Shown here: piece by piece, positions 8,579 to 17,978 of the stretch
Layout: every line of letters starts with the position of its first letter
Numbering within the stretch: position 1 is the first letter of the stretch
Program-made: the position numbers and the translations under genes
Assembly: GCA_033722555.1 (NCBI GenBank)
Contig: JAWVYS010000004.1
Coordinates: forward strand, 57,505 to 121,504
Reading direction: 5' to 3'
From: Brumimicrobium sp033722555
GTDB taxonomy: Bacteria; Bacteroidota; Bacteroidia; Flavobacteriales_D; Crocinitomicaceae
DNA length: 64,000 bases
The notes under the pieces: generated by a model
What the model saw: only the letters and a program-made list of their open reading frames with translations
Told to the model about the DNA's origin: nothing
Database searches by the model: none

Positions 8579-11113
8579 CTACTCTTTGAAAAACTTAATT
8601 GAATATGAATGTTCTGCAGTTGTCACTTCCAGAAAATAAATACCGGTTGCCAAAAATCCGGTTGCAAGAGTTGCTTCCTTGGAATTAACGGCAGTATCCG
8701 ATATAATCTTTTGATCAACAGACAATAAACGTATTCTTTTAATCGGTTCTGAACCTGTTTGAATATGGAGTATATTCCGTGTCGGATTGGGAAAAACCTT
8801 CACCGGAGCACTTTCGTAATCATTGAGTCCTAAAGACCAGTATTTAGCGTTGGAAAAACTATAACAACCATCCGGACTTAAAACTCCTACGCTATAATAA
8901 CCTTGCCCGTTAGGATAAATGAACTGTTGTGTTTCACCGGGAATCGGACTATCATTTAAAAACCACTGATAATTTGGGGCGTTTGTGGAAATCATGCTCT
9001 GTCCTAAAATGCTAATTGCTGGTTTAGGCAGAGAAGTCCCCTGGTCGATCTGTAGGGTGTCCGAATAAATCATACATCCTTGATCATTCACTCCTGAAAC
9101 GTAAACAGTCACTGGATTATTTACTGTGATTCCGGCGGTATTTTCTCCGGTGGACCAGAAATAGCTGTTGAGTGACTCACTGGCATTCATTGTGAGCGGG
9201 GTCTCACAAAGGACAGAATCTCCAAGGATTTGCAAATCTCCGTTCATCCTCTTCATAAGTTCGAAAGCGCTTATCTTTCCAAATCCATAGGAATAATTCG
9301 GTACCACGCCAGTATATCCGTCACTATAGGCCGTGGAAATCATATCATTTTTAAAATCCTGCCAGGAACTATTCGGACATTTCTCCAGATAGAGTGCAGC
9401 AATTCCGCTCACTACAGGGGCCGCCATGGATGTTCCTCCATTTCGCACATGAAAACCGCCTTCATCAATAAGCGTATTGTAGGAGGGATTATTTAGAATC
9501 CAGAAAGGACCACTTGCTAATGTAACGTCTCCAGAAGCTGAAATATCCGGTTTAATTACGCCCTTTCGAGTAGGACCCCTACTGGATGTCGGTGATATTT
9601 TACCGGGATTGGTCATATCAGCCGGATAATACTGGTTGCCATTGTTATCAATATGTCCCAATCTACACCTTAAATTCCCCACAGAAACCACTTTTGGTGA
9701 ACAATTCCAGGATGAAACGATGCTTTGCAGATTGTCAGGAAGGACATAATTGACAATGGGGGGATAATCAGCAACACCCGGAATCTGATCCACAATTTTG
9801 TTCATGCCAAGAAAAGTACCACTCCAGAGATCGTAGCTACCTGAACCCGTTGTAGAAAACCGTAACAAATAATTGGTCGAATCAACATAGTCCAAAAATC
9901 CCCTGAGATGAAAATTGTCCCCTGTGAATTCTGTAAAGATTTTGATCGTTGCGATGCGATCACCTAATTCATTATATAGCGTGTCATAGACCGGAGAAAC
10001 TAAGGAACTCGCCGCATTCCTGTAAATCGTTGAAGCGCGATCTGAAAAATCGGGCGAGGGCAAATTAGCACCGAATGCATAATCAAAGTTGGCATTGGAA
10101 ATATCCGTCCATAAATGAAAAAGCACTTGCGGATTTCCGTTGATGGTATTGGCTTCGAACCAAACAAACGATGTATCCGACGTAATATCGTTATGAACAT
10201 GGTAAGGCGGCTGATTACCTGAGTTTCCGGCCGCTGCTACCACAATCCTTCCCTTCTTCTGATCCAACAAATAGTCGATATATTCGGCGGCAGGATCAGT
10301 AGCATCGTGACTGCCTAAATAACTTCCCAAACTCAGATTTACCACAGCCGGTTTATTCAGACTGTCCGCTACGCGAAAGATAAAATCACACGCATCCGCG
10401 ATCGTCAACTGCCAGTTCGGTAAATTAAAATTGGTCTCAACAATAATGATATCTGCTTCCGGGGCCATGCCTTTGTTCCTTCCGTTAGCTCTGCCATTCC
10501 CCACAGCCATACCGGCAACGGTGGTTCCGTGACCGGTGGTTGTTTCACTGCTGGTGATCGATCCATCGTTGATTTGGGCCGGATACCATATCTGACCGTA
10601 ATTGTAGGGAGCAGGACTTTGAGTTGGATTGGTGACCGTGTGATCCCAGTAACGGATAACTCTTTTATTTCCCAGGGAATCGATAAAATCAGGGTGATTA
10701 TGGTCCAGGCCCTGATCCACTATTCCCACAATCACATCCTTCCCTGTGTAGGCATTCGTTAATGGAGAAATCCCATCATGCACCTGATTTACCTCATGCA
10801 TTACCCTGGCCGTGTCATCCAGTAGCGCAGGAGGAAGATATTCATAATAAAAATCCTTAATCATTCCCTTTTCTGCTTTTTGTTGAATCCATTCAGGAGT
10901 GGCCGAAAAAAAGATCCAATGCCCTGTGATTTGCTTAACCGGGATGTTTTCTTTCTTTAAAAATTCGATATTCTCCTGATTATTTGGCAGGGCAAAAGGT
11001 GCCATGGTTAGATTATTTTCCTTCAAAACTTGCTTAAAATCAAATTTTTGAGCAAAAATGAACGAAAAACTTAGAAGGAATACCAAAGAAAAAATGTATT
11101 TTTGGAATACCAT
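8579..11113 (-). CDS. subtilisin-like S8 serine protease, T9SS cargo
   Basis: An 844-residue secreted protease. After the signal peptide (cleaved near FAQ, residue 22) comes a short pro-region, then a subtilase domain with the triad Asp133 (GIVDQGLD), His195 (GHGTTVAG) and Ser562 (GGTSMAAP). The oxyanion Asn297 is in AAAGNSG. A long insertion of about 200 residues between Asn and Ser is probably a jelly-roll-like P-domain. After the protease domain follow Ig/PKD-like strands and, from about residue 773, a T9SS type A sorting domain (VFPNPTRN ... GIYFLEV). The protein should be carried across the outer membrane by T9SS and attached to or released from the surface. It is transcribed away from the second subtilase at 11229. 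Confidence 0.93.
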   Translation of the reverse strand: MVFQKYIFSLVFLLSFSFIFAQKFDFKQVLKENNLTMAPFALPNNQENIEFLKKENIPVKQITGHWIFFSATPEWIQQKAEKGMIKDFYYEYLPPALLDDTARVMHEVNQVHDGISPLTNAYTGKDVIVGIVDQGLDHNHPDFIDSLGNKRVIRYWDHTVTNPTQSPAPYNYGQIWYPAQINDGSITSSETTTGHGTTVAGMAVGNGRANGRNKGMAPEADIIIVETNFNLPNWQLTIADACDFIFRVADSLNKPAVVNLSLGSYLGSHDATDPAAEYIDYLLDQKKGRIVVAAAGNSGNQPPYHVHNDITSDTSFVWFEANTINGNPQVLFHLWTDISNANFDYAFGANLPSPDFSDRASTIYRNAASSLVSPVYDTLYNELGDRIATIKIFTEFTGDNFHLRGFLDYVDSTNYLLRFSTTGSGSYDLWSGTFLGMNKIVDQIPGVADYPPIVNYVLPDNLQSIVSSWNCSPKVVSVGNLRCRLGHIDNNGNQYYPADMTNPGKISPTSSRGPTRKGVIKPDISASGDVTLASGPFWILNNPSYNTLIDEGGFHVRNGGTSMAAPVVSGIAALYLEKCPNSSWQDFKNDMISTAYSDGYTGVVPNYSYGFGKISAFELMKRMNGDLQILGDSVLCETPLTMNASESLNSYFWSTGENTAGITVNNPVTVYVSGVNDQGCMIYSDTLQIDQGTSLPKPAISILGQSMISTNAPNYQWFLNDSPIPGETQQFIYPNGQGYYSVGVLSPDGCYSFSNAKYWSLGLNDYESAPVKVFPNPTRNILHIQTGSEPIKRIRLLSVDQKIISDTAVNSKEATLATGFLATGIYFLEVTTAEHSYSIKFFKE

Positions 11114-11135
11114 TTGTACAAAATTTTAACAGTTA

Positions 11136-11155
11136 AAAGACGTATTTCCGTCTTT
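11136..11155. promoter_or_regulatory. inverted repeat between divergent subtilase genes
   Basis: AAAGACG (11136-11142) and CGTCTTT (11149-11155) form a perfect 7-bp inverted repeat around a 6-nt spacer, in the 115-bp intergenic region that must hold promoters for both subtilase genes. It could be a shared operator, or a hairpin in the 5' leader. No regulator is identified. Confidence 0.35.
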
Positions 11156-11228
11156 CGTGTAATAAAGATCGTAAAATTCATGCATTATTCGAAATTTTGC
11201 GAAGTAAATAATAATTTAATTTTCAAAT

Positions 11229-12821
11229 ATGAAAAAATTAATGCTTAAGCTAATTCTTCCCGCTTTAATCGGCGCTTATTTTTCAGTAGCTACGGCTCAG
11301 GTTGAAAAAGACGTGCTAAACTGGTATAATTCTAAGAAAACCGGGATGTCTACAGACAAGGCTTACAAAAAATTAAAAAAGCGTACACCCGATACTGTTA
11401 TCGTTGCCATTATTGATTCAGGTATTGATATTGAACATGAAGACCTTCAGGGAAAAATCTGGACGAACTCAAGAGAGATTCCCGGAAACGGAATTGATGA
11501 CGACAATAACGGATATATAGATGATATTCATGGATGGAATTTCCTGGGAAATTCAAACGGAAAAAATCAGGGACCTGCGAGACTTGAAGTAACCAGGATT
11601 TATGCACGTCTGAAACCTAAGTTTGAAGGGATGGAACCCGAGAATGTGCTGGTCGAAGACAGAAAAGATTACGAACTTTATCTCGAAACGAAGAAAGAAG
11701 TAGAAAAGAACATCGAAAGATTCAAGGGTATCATTGAACAAACAGAACAGTTTAAAACACAAATGCTTCCAATGCTTCCAACAATGATCGGGAATATGAT
11801 CGGTATTGAAGAATATACGAAAGAAGACCTCGAAAAGTGGAAGCCTGAGGATCAGCAGGGTAAACAAATGAAACGCATTGGTTTGCAATTACTTTCCGGC
11901 GAGCTAACTGAAGAAGTAATCGATAAACAGATTGAACAAATCCAGGGCATGCTTGATCATCACTGGAATCCGGATTATGATGACAGATCATTGGTCGGCG
12001 ATGATCCTTATGATATGAATGACACGGATTACGGAAACAATGACGTTGAAGGTCCTGACGCTCTTCACGGAACTCACGTGGGAGGTATAGTTGCTGCTGT
12101 TCGTGGAAATGATCTTGGAGGTGATGGTGTTGCCAACAACGTTGTTCTTATGTCCCTACGGGCTGTACCTGACGGAGATGAGTTTGACAAGGACATCGCC
12201 CTTGCTATACGTTACGCAGTTGATAACGGAGCTCAGGTAATCAACGGTTCATTTGGAAAGTCATACTCCTCGCTTCCACAAGCAGTGCATGATGCAATTT
12301 TATATGCACAGGAACACGGAGTATTGTTCGTTCATGCTGCCGGTAACTCTGCCGAAGACCTGGCAAAAAATCCAAATTTCCCAACAAGTATGTATTCTTT
12401 TCAGGAAAAGCCGTTTACTCATATGTTAACGATCGGAGCATCCACCAGAAAACATAAGGAAAAACTTCCTGCCGTATTTTCTAATTATGGTCAGAAAGAA
12501 GTTGATGTGTTTGCACCGGGCGCGGAAATTTACAACACCGTTCCAAACAATGAATATCAGGAACTTCAGGGTACATCAATGGCCGCTCCTATGGTTACAG
12601 GTGTTGCCGCCTTGTTGAAAGGATATTTTCCAAAACTGACCATGGAGCAGATTCGCAAGATCATTCTTGATTCTGCAGACGATTTTTCTGAAACAGAGCA
12701 ACAACTTCCCGGAAGCGACGAAATGGTTAAATTCGGTACACTTTCTGTTACCGGAGGTGTTGTTAATGTGAAAGCAGCGGTAAAAATGGCTCAGCAAATG
12801 GAAAAAGAAATGGCCAATTAA
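11229..12821 (+). CDS. exported subtilisin-like S8 serine protease
   Basis: A 530-residue subtilase with a signal peptide (cleaved after ATAQ, about residue 24). The triad is Asp63 (IIDSGID), His280 (LHGTHVGG) and Ser450 (QGTSMAAP), and the oxyanion Asn373 is in AAGNSA. Directly after the Asp motif is an Asp/Asn-rich loop (GIDDDNNGYIDD) that looks like a calcium-binding site. Between Asp63 and His280 sits a charged helical insertion of about 130 residues (about 115-245) absent from classical subtilisins. There is no T9SS sorting domain, so the protein is probably periplasmic. A strong terminator follows at 12843. Confidence 0.92.
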   Translation: MKKLMLKLILPALIGAYFSVATAQVEKDVLNWYNSKKTGMSTDKAYKKLKKRTPDTVIVAIIDSGIDIEHEDLQGKIWTNSREIPGNGIDDDNNGYIDDIHGWNFLGNSNGKNQGPARLEVTRIYARLKPKFEGMEPENVLVEDRKDYELYLETKKEVEKNIERFKGIIEQTEQFKTQMLPMLPTMIGNMIGIEEYTKEDLEKWKPEDQQGKQMKRIGLQLLSGELTEEVIDKQIEQIQGMLDHHWNPDYDDRSLVGDDPYDMNDTDYGNNDVEGPDALHGTHVGGIVAAVRGNDLGGDGVANNVVLMSLRAVPDGDEFDKDIALAIRYAVDNGAQVINGSFGKSYSSLPQAVHDAILYAQEHGVLFVHAAGNSAEDLAKNPNFPTSMYSFQEKPFTHMLTIGASTRKHKEKLPAVFSNYGQKEVDVFAPGAEIYNTVPNNEYQELQGTSMAAPMVTGVAALLKGYFPKLTMEQIRKIILDSADDFSETEQQLPGSDEMVKFGTLSVTGGVVNVKAAVKMAQQMEKEMAN

Positions 12822-12842
12822 CAGTCCGATAAAATAATTTCA

Positions 12843-12874
12843 AAGGGTGTCCGGGATTTTTGGGCACCCTTTTT
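12843..12874 (+). terminator. rho-independent terminator after the subtilase gene
   Basis: AAGGGTGTCC (12843-12852) pairs with GGGCACCCTT (12862-12871) with one G-T pair, a 9-nt loop and a T-run to 12874. A possible GTG start of the next gene falls inside this hairpin, which argues for the later ATG at 12889. Confidence 0.85.
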
Positions 12875-12888
12875 GCCATATAAAAGAC

Positions 12889-13965
12889 ATGAAAAAATTA
12901 CTGGTAATATTATCTTTTTTTCCATTCTGTTCCGGAGCTCAGGACGTTTTCCCGTTTATTGACTATATCGGTTACCTGAAAAGTTTTGAATATGGTCAGG
13001 TTCAGCAAATAGATTATTTAAGGCCCGTGGATGTCACCTATTCGGAGGAAGTAGTAGCATATATCGACAACAAAAATGATTTTTTTATTTACGACGGGGA
13101 AGATAAAGAAAAAATGACCGGAATGGCCAACGGCTATCAGGTAGGAATGAATCTGGTAGCCTGGAATACCGGACCAATAGTTTCGGTATGGAATGACGGC
13201 CGAAAAAGAACCCTTACACAGTTTGGTAGAAATTACAAAGTGAGCGACAGTCTGGTAGTGTTTGACGACACCCGCGACAACGCAATCAGGGTTTATTACA
13301 AAGACAGTATTTATGACCTTTTCTATAGTGTAGGAGAACTGAATTTTCCCAAAAATGTGGGAAGCAATTCCGTAGGGTTTACTGGAAACGGAAATATATT
13401 ATATTGCTTTGTTGCCGGGAAAATTATAGAAATCGGTGTACTGAACAACCCGGTTAATTTCGAAGCGGGCGCTAACTTAGTAGCATTTAATGACCCTTTT
13501 AATCAGTCCTTCGCGGTTGCACACGCCAATGAAATCCTGGACGTCGAACCCATAACTGTTCGTGATTACAAAGCCGGATATGACCTCGTTGTTTATCGCG
13601 ACAGAAACAACAACCTTAAATGTTATGATTCCTATAAGGTAGTTAATTTAAGCAACTATACAGCAAGTCATTATGATATTTTTCGCGACCTCATCGTTTG
13701 GGGTGAAAACGGACTTTTTAACGCTTATTACAAGGGAAAAAAATACGAGATAGCCAATTACATTCCACAGGAATACAAAATACGGGACGGAATTGTAGCA
13801 TTTCGAAATCTAAATGGCGGTGTATCCGTTTTTTATAATGAAAAGGTAGAAATCATAAGCAACGTTCCCGGTGCCGAATTTGAAGTAAACGGTAATACCG
13901 TAATGGTGAAAATCGCACGAGGTAATTTTTTATTTTTTAAGGACGGGGAATTATTCCAAATCTGA
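12889..13965 (+). CDS. secreted repeat protein, propeller-like, unknown function
   Basis: A 358-residue protein with a signal peptide (MKKLLVILSFFPFCSGAQ). The mature part consists of degenerate repeats of about 45-50 residues. Each carries a strand of the type LVAW/LVVF/LVAF/IVAF followed by a Asp/Asn turn and a Tyr-rich strand (for example NLVAWNTG, SLVVFDDT, NLVAFNDP, DLVVYRDR, DLIVWGEN, GIVAFRNL). This periodicity suggests a beta-propeller of about seven blades. There is no T9SS sorting domain. I do not recognise a named family. ATG 12889 is chosen because it directly begins the signal peptide and lies after the upstream terminator. Confidence 0.7.
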   Translation: MKKLLVILSFFPFCSGAQDVFPFIDYIGYLKSFEYGQVQQIDYLRPVDVTYSEEVVAYIDNKNDFFIYDGEDKEKMTGMANGYQVGMNLVAWNTGPIVSVWNDGRKRTLTQFGRNYKVSDSLVVFDDTRDNAIRVYYKDSIYDLFYSVGELNFPKNVGSNSVGFTGNGNILYCFVAGKIIEIGVLNNPVNFEAGANLVAFNDPFNQSFAVAHANEILDVEPITVRDYKAGYDLVVYRDRNNNLKCYDSYKVVNLSNYTASHYDIFRDLIVWGENGLFNAYYKGKKYEIANYIPQEYKIRDGIVAFRNLNGGVSVFYNEKVEIISNVPGAEFEVNGNTVMVKIARGNFLFFKDGELFQI

Positions 13966-14124
13966 ATTGCCCCGATCACTGCATCCTTAACCCAATTCTG
14001 TCACTCCGGTAACGAAATTGTTTTCCTGCTAAAAAAGAACTACTTTTAATTTTTCGGCATTAAGATGTAAGAAAAAGAAATAAGTACCGACCAAAAAGTA
14101 GGATCGAACAGAAAGTCTCGGAGC

Positions 14125-15459
14125 ATGGAACATGTGGTAATTATAGGAAATGGGATCGCCGGAATAACTGCCGCGCGACATATTAGGAAACGATCCGACA
14201 ACAGGATCACAATTATTTCATCCGAAACCGAATTCTTCTTTGCCCGTACAGCACTGATGTATGTGTATATGGGTCATATGAGGTTTGAGGATATCATGCC
14301 TTATGAGAAAGACTTCTGGTCCAAAAATCGTCTGGACTTAATTCAGGATCATGTACAAACTGTAAATTTTGAAGACAAGAAATTAATCCTTGCTCAGGGA
14401 TCACCTGTTTTCTACGATAAACTGATCCTGGCCACAGGCTCCAAATACAATAAATTCGGCTGGAAGGGTCAGGATTTAGGAGGTGTTCAGGGACTTTATT
14501 CGAAAAAAGACCTCGATTTAATGGAGCAGAATACCCGAGGAATAAAGAATGCAGTGATAGTCGGTGGAGGATTGATCGGAGTGGAAGTTGCAGAAATGCT
14601 GGCATCGCGCAATATACAGTCTACTTTTCTCATCCGTGAAAAAACCTTTTGGGGAAATGCTTTACCCAAAGAGGATGGCGATTTCGTAACCGCACATTTG
14701 ACAAGGCACGGAGGAATCAAACTCCTCTTCGAAGAAGAACTCGAGGAGGTTATCGGCAATGAAGAAATGCGCGTAAAGGCCGTAAAAACGAAAAGTGGAG
14801 ATATCATTGATTGTGAATTTCTCGCACTGACCGCCGGGGTTCATCCCAACGTGGATTTCTTAAGGGAAAGTAAACTCGAAATTGAGAAGGGAATTCTTGT
14901 ATCTGCTGATCTCTCAACAAACATAGAAAACGTCTATGCAATTGGTGATTGCGCGCAGATCAAGGAACCTTTGGAGAACAGAATGTCTATAGAACCGGTT
15001 TGGTATACAGCAAGAATGATGGGTGAAGCAGTTGCCCAGACAATATGCGGTAAAAACACAGAGTATAAGCCCGGCCATTGGTTCAATTCTGCAAAATTCT
15101 TTGATCTCGAATATCAGACATATGGTCGGGTGTGGAACGAACTAAAAGATGATGAAGATGAAGTCGTATGGAAAAATACCGAGGATGAACGCTTGCTTCA
15201 TTTTGTATTTCATAAAAAAAGTCATGTTCTGCATGGAGTTAATTCATTTGGAATTCGATTAAGGCATGAAATATTCGACCATTGGCTGAGCGAGAAGAAA
15301 ACCATAGAGGAAACACTTGAAAATTTAAAAACAGCTAATTTCGATCCTGAATTTTTTAAGACCTATGAAAAGGAAATCATCAAAAGCTTCAATGAAAAAT
15401 TCTCAGCCAATATCAGGTTGAAGAAGAAAGTTTGGTGGAGAAAAGTTTTAAGGGCCTGA
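14125..15459 (+). CDS. NAD(P)H/FAD-dependent oxidoreductase
   Basis: A 444-residue flavoprotein of the pyridine nucleotide-disulphide reductase fold, closest in style to NirB/rubredoxin-reductase enzymes. The FAD-binding GNGIAG motif is at about residues 8-13, the NAD(P)H-binding GGGLIG at about 150-155, and the second FAD motif AIGDCAQ near residue 275. There is no redox-active CxxxxC pair, so the flavin must pass electrons directly to a partner. After the core there is a C-terminal extension of about 120 residues ending in a basic stretch. The next gene, 25 bp downstream, encodes a membrane polyferredoxin; the pair probably moves electrons from NAD(P)H to it. Confidence 0.88.
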   Translation: MEHVVIIGNGIAGITAARHIRKRSDNRITIISSETEFFFARTALMYVYMGHMRFEDIMPYEKDFWSKNRLDLIQDHVQTVNFEDKKLILAQGSPVFYDKLILATGSKYNKFGWKGQDLGGVQGLYSKKDLDLMEQNTRGIKNAVIVGGGLIGVEVAEMLASRNIQSTFLIREKTFWGNALPKEDGDFVTAHLTRHGGIKLLFEEELEEVIGNEEMRVKAVKTKSGDIIDCEFLALTAGVHPNVDFLRESKLEIEKGILVSADLSTNIENVYAIGDCAQIKEPLENRMSIEPVWYTARMMGEAVAQTICGKNTEYKPGHWFNSAKFFDLEYQTYGRVWNELKDDEDEVVWKNTEDERLLHFVFHKKSHVLHGVNSFGIRLRHEIFDHWLSEKKTIEETLENLKTANFDPEFFKTYEKEIIKSFNEKFSANIRLKKKVWWRKVLRA

Positions 15460-15484
15460 TTGCTTTCACTTTAAATCCAGAAAA

Positions 15485-17098
15485 ATGTCACAAACAATTA
15501 ATTATTCTATAGCCGGAGAAAAGACGCAGAATCTCAATGCTAAGCAAAAAATTGGTCTGACCCTTGCTGCGGTTGCATTTTTTCTTGTCATTCTCACATG
15601 GGTTTTTGGAGTTACTCTCAATCCTTCCTGGTTGTTTATGGTGCTCATCCTTTTTGGCTTCGGCTTTGGTGCATTCTTCTACGGATGGGGCTCCTACGAG
15701 GATGTTCCAAAAGGCATAAAAAACAACGGTGTATTTTTCAATTCTCTGACCAACCGTGGAGCCTTAGGATGGATAGCTGCAATAATTCTAACCCTTTTTT
15801 ACATTTGCCTTTACTGGTATGGAGACTGGTTTGGAGATGGAACAGGAGAGAAAGGAACAAACGAGGGCCTGGTATCCCTATTCGATCCTTTAAGTCAGGT
15901 TTTCAGAGGAGAAGTCGCAGATAAATGGTTCGTTTATGGAACGTTTTATTCCATCGCTATTTTGTTTCTCGGGATCAAGTTTATCATGAAATACAGGCAC
16001 AGCCGATATCATTTGATCCGTACAATCTCCCTGATCATTGTACAGCTTTTATTCGCATATTCCATTCCATATATTTTGGAGGGACTTAATTACAACATGG
16101 CTGAAGGAGCAGGCTATTATTCGACAAATATTTCCAATATATGGCCTCTGAACAGTGATTTTTTAACAGGCAGTCGCATAGATGCGAAACTCGCTTCACC
16201 GCATCAGCCCGTTGGCCTTGCGATACTCGTTTGGGGTGTATTTGCCTTTGTTATTTTAACTCCCGTTCTTGGATATTTCGTTGGAAAAAGGTGGTATTGT
16301 TCATGGGTTTGCGGATGCGGCGGTCTGGCTGAAACTGCCGGAGATCCTTTCCGACATCTTTCCGACAAATCCAAAAAAGCATGGAAATTCGAGCGATTTT
16401 CTGTGCATTCGGTTATGGTTTTCGTTCTTTTGATGACAGTTGCCGTGATGTACAGTTATTTTTCGCAATCAGAATTCAAACTTGAAGCTTACCTTCCCGG
16501 AAACTGGAATTATATTGCGCTCTTCACCATCCTCGGTTTGGGGTTAACGATGTTCACTGTTTTTTACTTTAATTCAAGTTCCCGATCCAGAAATAAATTA
16601 TTGATAGCTTCTGGTATTATCGTATTCCTGGGCATAATGATGGGTATTGCCCTGGTTACGGGTCGCGACGATGCTTTTGTTATCGAGTCTACGAAAATAA
16701 AAAAAGCGTACGGATTTCTGATAGGAGCTATTTTTTCAGGCATAATAGGTGTTGGTTTCTATCCTCTCATGGGAAATCGAGTATGGTGCAGATTTGGTTG
16801 CCCGATGGCCGGTTATCTGGGTATTATCCAACGTTTTAAATCTCGTTTCCGCATCACGACAAATGGCGGACAATGTATATCGTGCGGAAATTGTTCTACC
16901 TACTGTGAGCAAGGAATCGATGTACGGTGGTATGCTCAAAGAGGACAAAATATTGTTCGCGCCTCTTGTGTGGGTTGCGGAATCTGTTCGTCTGTTTGTC
17001 CGCGAGGGGTTTTAAAGCTCGAAAATGGCCCTGAAAAAGAACGTATTAATGATAACCCCATTCTGATTGGGCACGATGGGGCTCCGAGACTTAGATAA
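15485..17098 (+). CDS. membrane 4Fe-4S polyferredoxin, NapH/CcoG/NosR-like
   Basis: A 537-residue inner-membrane iron-sulphur protein. About seven hydrophobic segments occur between residues 25 and 430. Four cysteine clusters are visible: WYCSWVCGCGG (near residue 275), WCRFGCPMAG (near 437), and two ferredoxin motifs, CISCGNCSTYCEQG and CVGCGICSSVCPRG (residues about 465-515). The two single CxxxC motifs next to membrane helices are the hallmark of the NapH/NosR/CcoG group. The first is unusual in reading CGCGG where CP is usual. The likely role is electron transfer between the flavoprotein encoded just upstream and a membrane or periplasmic acceptor. The acceptor is not encoded here. Confidence 0.88.
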   Translation: MSQTINYSIAGEKTQNLNAKQKIGLTLAAVAFFLVILTWVFGVTLNPSWLFMVLILFGFGFGAFFYGWGSYEDVPKGIKNNGVFFNSLTNRGALGWIAAIILTLFYICLYWYGDWFGDGTGEKGTNEGLVSLFDPLSQVFRGEVADKWFVYGTFYSIAILFLGIKFIMKYRHSRYHLIRTISLIIVQLLFAYSIPYILEGLNYNMAEGAGYYSTNISNIWPLNSDFLTGSRIDAKLASPHQPVGLAILVWGVFAFVILTPVLGYFVGKRWYCSWVCGCGGLAETAGDPFRHLSDKSKKAWKFERFSVHSVMVFVLLMTVAVMYSYFSQSEFKLEAYLPGNWNYIALFTILGLGLTMFTVFYFNSSSRSRNKLLIASGIIVFLGIMMGIALVTGRDDAFVIESTKIKKAYGFLIGAIFSGIIGVGFYPLMGNRVWCRFGCPMAGYLGIIQRFKSRFRITTNGGQCISCGNCSTYCEQGIDVRWYAQRGQNIVRASCVGCGICSSVCPRGVLKLENGPEKERINDNPILIGHDGAPRLR

Positions 17099-17134
17099 AA
17101 ATTATTCGTAATGCAGCAGATGACTAATATTTAG

Positions 17135-17142
17135 TAAGTTTG
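17135..17142 (+). promoter_or_regulatory. Bacteroidota -7 promoter element
   Basis: TAAGTTTG is a perfect TAnnTTTG match, ending 20 nt before the ATG at 17163. A TTG -33 box at the expected distance is not evident. It would start transcription of the glycosyltransferase run. Confidence 0.5.
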
Positions 17143-17162
17143 CATCGATTTTTTTAATGTAA

Positions 17163-17876
17163 ATGCATAAACATCCCTTCAAGGGCGATCATTCAATATT
17201 CGTAGTGATTCCGGCTTTCAATGAAGCAAAATCAATCGCCAAAGTAATTCAGGCAATACCCGGTGAATACGTCGATGAAATACTGGTAGTAAGCAATAAT
17301 TCTACAGATAACACAGAAGAGGAAGCGGAAAAAGCCGGAGCGACCGTATTGACCGAGTCTAGAAAAGGATATGGATGGGCTTGCCTTCAGGGGATCAAAC
17401 ATGCTCTTGAAAAAGACGCAACAATAATTGTCTTTCTTGACGGTGATTTTTCGGATTATCCGGAGCAGCTGCCCGAGGTAGTTCGACCCATACTCGATGA
17501 GGATATGGATATGGTTATTGGTTCACGTGCTTTGGGAAAAAGAATCAAAGGGTCCATGACTTTTCCTCAGATTTTCGGAAACTGGTTAGCAACAAATTTG
17601 TTGAAAATTTTTTACCGTGCTGACTTTACAGATTTAGGACCCTTCAGGGCAATCAAAACAGACGCCCTTCAAAAACTCCGAATGTCCGATAAAACCTACG
17701 GTTGGACAATAGAAATGCAGATAAAAGCGGCCAAAAACAGACTTAAATTTTGCGAAGTCGCTGTAGACTATAAACCAAGAATAGGTACTTCAAAAGTAAG
17801 TGGAACGGTAAAAGGTGCGGTTTTGGCCGGAATAAAAATTATCTTTGCAGTGTTTAAATATAAATTTGTTCGATGA
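17163..17876 (+). CDS. GT2 glycosyltransferase, DPM1/DolP-mannose synthase-like
   Basis: A 237-residue GT-A fold glycosyltransferase of family 2. It begins FVVIPAFNEAKSI and continues with a nucleotide-sugar binding region ending in LDGDFSDYPEQLP (the DxD-like metal site) and a GSRALGKR segment. Homologues transfer a sugar from a nucleotide donor to a polyprenyl phosphate on the cytoplasmic face. There is no C-terminal membrane domain, so this is the short soluble type. Two further glycosyltransferase genes follow on the same strand. A simple model is that this enzyme makes a polyprenyl-phosphate sugar for the GT-C enzyme at 19595; that is inference. Confidence 0.88.
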   Translation: MHKHPFKGDHSIFVVIPAFNEAKSIAKVIQAIPGEYVDEILVVSNNSTDNTEEEAEKAGATVLTESRKGYGWACLQGIKHALEKDATIIVFLDGDFSDYPEQLPEVVRPILDEDMDMVIGSRALGKRIKGSMTFPQIFGNWLATNLLKIFYRADFTDLGPFRAIKTDALQKLRMSDKTYGWTIEMQIKAAKNRLKFCEVAVDYKPRIGTSKVSGTVKGAVLAGIKIIFAVFKYKFVR

Positions 17877-17978
17877 TATGAGCTACATCCCTTACTGTTT
17901 GCGGGAATTATTTATTTCTCCTTATTTTGAGAAAATGAAAAAAGCGTATCATTGTAGAACAATAATGGTGTTGGTGAA

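Noticed and set aside
12847..12888. GTG start of the secreted repeat protein
   Set aside because: It lies inside the terminator hairpin of the previous gene and precedes the real signal peptide.
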